Shown piece after piece: positions 5,905 to 7,512 of a stretch of 7,512 nucleotides of DNA; position 1 is the stretch's first letter, and each line of letters begins with the position of its first letter. Origin of the DNA: Acidobacteriota bacterium (lineage in GTDB: Bacteria; Acidobacteriota; Blastocatellia; Pyrinomonadales; Pyrinomonadaceae); contig JAFBAJ010000211.1 in the NCBI GenBank assembly GCA_019247865.1, positions 1-7,512 of the forward strand, given 5' to 3'. The notes below the pieces were generated by a model, which saw only the letters and a list, made by a program, of their open reading frames with translations, was not told the origin of the DNA and did not search any database. A program made the translations under genes and the position numbers.

Positions 5905-5943
5905 GAGCATGAGGCCGGCAGACGCCGTCAACGGCACATGCTC
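5905..5943 (+). promoter_or_regulatory. Structured 5' leader of the S41 gene
   Basis: GAGCATG (5905-5911) pairs perfectly with CATGCTC (5937-5943). Inside, GCCG at 5924-5927 can pair either with CGGC at 5916-5919 (loop AGAC) or with CGGC at 5932-5935 (loop TCAA), so two inner stems exclude each other. If transcription starts near 5904 this hairpin would cap the mRNA 5' end. A role in mRNA stability or switching is inference. Confidence 0.4.
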
Positions 5944-5994
5944 CGCACGCAACAAACTTGGGACGGCATCTCGCACAGGAAGAGGTTTTTTTAG

Positions 5995-7296
5995 ATGACC
6001 TTTCGCACAAAATTCGCTCTGGTAGTTTTATCTGCGACAGTGGCGCTGTACGCGGTGGTCGGCGGCTGGATCTCGACGCGCGCACAGCAGCCCGCGAACG
6101 ATCCGGGCGCGCAGTTGCGTATCTTTGAGAGCGTCCTCCAACATATACAGAATGATTATGTGGACGAGCCGAACATGGACAAGGTTCGTGCGGGCGCGCT
6201 GCGCGGGCTGGCCTACGGGCTCGATCCGTACTCGACCTATCTGACCTCGGACCAGGTGCGCGACTACAGCGCGACCAATAAGAGCAACCAGGTCGGCATC
6301 GGGGCGGAGCTCTCGCAGGTCTCTTCCTATCTGTACGTCATCGCGCCGATCAAAGGCTCTCCGGCGGAACAGGCGGGTGTGCGCGCGGGCGATGTCATCG
6401 AATACATTGACAGCAAAGCGACGCGCGACATCTCTCTCTATGACGCACGGCAGCTCTTGAACGGTCCCGCCGGCAGCGAGGTCAAGCTGCGTATCCTGCG
6501 CGGGACGCCGCGCCCGTTGACCCTCACGGTCAAGCGCGATGGGATCAAGACCCCGTCGGTCGAATCACGCATGGAAGCGGGCAAGATCGGCGTGCTCAAG
6601 ATCAACAGCCTGGCGGATGGCGAGGCGGCGGACGTGCGTGCGCGCTTGCAGGATCTGCAAAAGCAGGGCGCGCAGAAGATCGTCCTCGACCTCAGAAGCG
6701 TCGCGGGCGGCTCTTTGACGGAGGCGGTCAGCGTCGCCAATCTCTTTATCAGGGACGGCGTCCTCGCGCAGACCATCGGGCGCGAAGGCAAGGCGCTCAA
6801 GAGCTTTTCGGCGGAAGAGAAGAACGCAATCTTCAACGGCCCGGTCGTGGCGCTGATCGACATCGGGACGGCGGGCGCGGCGGAAGTCGTGGCCTCGGCC
6901 CTGCTGGAGAGGAAGCGCGGCGAAGTGGTCGGCGAAAAGAGTTTCGGCGCGGGAGCTGAACAGCAGCTCTTCACGCTCAGGGACGGCGACGGATTGCTCC
7001 TGACGACCATCAAGTGGGCTTCGGCCAGCGGCACGCCCTTCCTCGGCGCAGACCGCGCCAGCTCGGGCGTCAAGCCTTCGGTCAAGGTTGAGAAGCCGGA
7101 GACGGCCGACGGCATTGACCCGGAAGACCTGACCGGCAACGATGACGACTCGGTCGTGCAGCCCGCGCAGCCGAACGACAAGCGCGAGGTTTCGCCAGAA
7201 GCCAACTCGCCCAAGCAGCAGCCGGAAGACGTGCAGCTAAAGAAGGCCCTAGAGCTTCTGCGCGAGCAGTCCGGAACGGCCAAGCGCGCGGCGTAA
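5995..7296 (+). CDS. S41 C-terminal-processing-peptidase homologue, probably catalytically inactive
   Basis: 433 residues. An N-terminal hydrophobic segment (7-25) is a signal peptide, cut after STRA at residue 30, or a membrane anchor. An N-terminal helical region with GLDPYSTYL (75-83) is followed by a PDZ domain (about 98-180, GSPAEQAGVRAGDVI) and the S41 core (about 195-365). Active CTPs have S-A-S-A-S-E with the middle Ser as nucleophile and, 25 residues later, the Lys of F-G-K-G. Here the aligned sequences are GTAGAAE (291-297) and SFGAG (316-320): the nucleophile is Gly294 (codon 6874-6876) and the base is Ala319 (6949-6951), again exactly 25 apart. The third residue, Gln323, and the DLRxxxGG core (231-239) remain. 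The frame is intact and well folded in appearance, so this looks like a maintained pseudoprotease, perhaps a binding or scaffold protein. An acidic linker and a final helix end it. AGGAAGAGG lies nine bases before ATG. Confidence 0.93.
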   Translation: MTFRTKFALVVLSATVALYAVVGGWISTRAQQPANDPGAQLRIFESVLQHIQNDYVDEPNMDKVRAGALRGLAYGLDPYSTYLTSDQVRDYSATNKSNQVGIGAELSQVSSYLYVIAPIKGSPAEQAGVRAGDVIEYIDSKATRDISLYDARQLLNGPAGSEVKLRILRGTPRPLTLTVKRDGIKTPSVESRMEAGKIGVLKINSLADGEAADVRARLQDLQKQGAQKIVLDLRSVAGGSLTEAVSVANLFIRDGVLAQTIGREGKALKSFSAEEKNAIFNGPVVALIDIGTAGAAEVVASALLERKRGEVVGEKSFGAGAEQQLFTLRDGDGLLLTTIKWASASGTPFLGADRASSGVKPSVKVEKPETADGIDPEDLTGNDDDSVVQPAQPNDKREVSPEANSPKQQPEDVQLKKALELLREQSGTAKRAA

Positions 7297-7328
7297 GCAG
7301 AGCGAAAATTGAAGGCGTAAACTGAATG

Positions 7329-7363
7329 GCCGGGCGGCGAGCAACATGCTCCGCCCGGCTTTT
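7329..7363 (+). terminator. Intrinsic terminator after the S41 gene
   Basis: GCCGGGCGG (7329-7337) pairs with CCGCCCGGC (7351-7359) to give a nine-base GC stem with a 13-base loop in which AGC/GCT can extend the helix. TTTT follows at 7360-7363. It starts 32 bases after the stop codon. The T-run is short, but position and stem strength make termination likely. Leftward, no T-run follows. Confidence 0.75.
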
Positions 7364-7427
7364 CGCTGCCTGACAGGTACGCTCCCGTACAGACCACGCG
7401 ACCTCCTTCTGCTAAGGTTCAGGCCAA

Positions 7428-7511
7428 TCAAAAAGCCCCCCTGTAGTTAACCATCCATTTGAGAATGCTGGCGGAGCTCTCATAGAAATCCGACCGGCAG
7501 GTATCGGAGGA
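7428..7511 (-). CDS. Possible C-terminal end of a leftward gene, cut by the window edge
   Basis: Read leftward from the window edge, one frame runs 27 codons and ends in TGA at 7430-7428, finishing SILKWMVNYRGAF. The composition looks protein-like (Tyr, Trp, Met, Asn, Lys) and the position, convergent with the S41 gene across its terminator, suits a gene end. A second frame on the same strand is also open (to TAG at 7414-7412), so the assignment is uncertain. No family can be recognised from so short a piece. Confidence 0.3.
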   Translation of the reverse strand, partial: SSDTCRSDFYESSASILKWMVNYRGAF

Positions 7512-7512
7512 A

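Larger units (their letters stand above)
5657..5994. other. 338-bp divergent intergenic region between ruvX and the S41 gene
   Basis: This non-coding stretch holds, from left to right: the ruvX leader, the ruvX promoter with its inverted repeat, an AT-rich patch (about 5821-5850), a candidate rightward promoter (5869-5897) and a structured leader (5905-5943) ending in a strong ribosome binding site AGGAAGAGG (5977-5985). The AT-rich patch contains a perfect TATAAT in the leftward sense (5849-5844) but no -35 box at the right distance. I see no convincing small gene here. Confidence 0.7.

Noticed and set aside
6438..7397. Long leftward open frame (319 codons) opposite the S41 gene
   Set aside because: It is antisense to a well-conserved protein; its Ser/Arg/Pro-rich, low-motif translation is the usual shadow of a GC-rich gene.

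Overview
The window is a GC-rich bacterial chromosome segment with compact, ordinary gene organisation. The best lineage guess is Acidobacteriota, perhaps near Blastocatellia. This rests mainly on the von Willebrand factor A protein at the left end, which has the build typical of the acidobacterial VWFA-related family: signal peptide, short beta domain, VWA domain with full MIDAS and a C-terminal RKGY motif. Several small exported proteins of no familiar family fit that guess. I see no mobile element, CRISPR array, tRNA or rRNA.

Layout, left to right. A near-perfect 33-bp inverted repeat built of ACGCAAAG units (36-108) abuts the end of a leftward two-gene unit: an exported alpha-helical protein (1074-1580) followed by the VWA protein (110-1045). 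Divergent from these is a P-loop NTPase of SIMIBI type with a CPH/Cys cluster (1765-2436). Convergent to it is a leftward series, in transcription order ruvX (5213-5656), mltG (4084-5169), an exported protein of unknown function (3300-3947) and a single-pass membrane protein (2543-3181). A 338-bp divergent regulatory region (5657-5994) then leads into a rightward S41/C-terminal-processing-peptidase homologue (5995-7296) with a good intrinsic terminator. A possible leftward gene tail lies at the right edge.

How the genes relate: ruvX and mltG are common bacterial neighbours (a RNase H-fold nuclease of the YqgF/RuvX family and the endolytic murein transglycosylase that releases nascent glycan chains). 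Most other products are predicted to sit in the membrane or outside it, so cell-envelope work is the common theme, but a direct functional link is only inferred.

The most interesting points are as follows. The S41 homologue lacks both members of the Ser-Lys catalytic dyad (Gly294 and Ala319, exactly 25 residues apart as in active enzymes) and looks like a pseudoprotease. The ruvX promoter lies inside the longest possible ruvX reading frame, which forces a shorter start, and it is straddled by an 11-bp inverted repeat whose arms are 41 bp apart. The SIMIBI NTPase carries a CPH motif reminiscent of metallochaperone GTPases but has lost the NKxD guanine-specificity motif. I found no convincing new multi-gene system.
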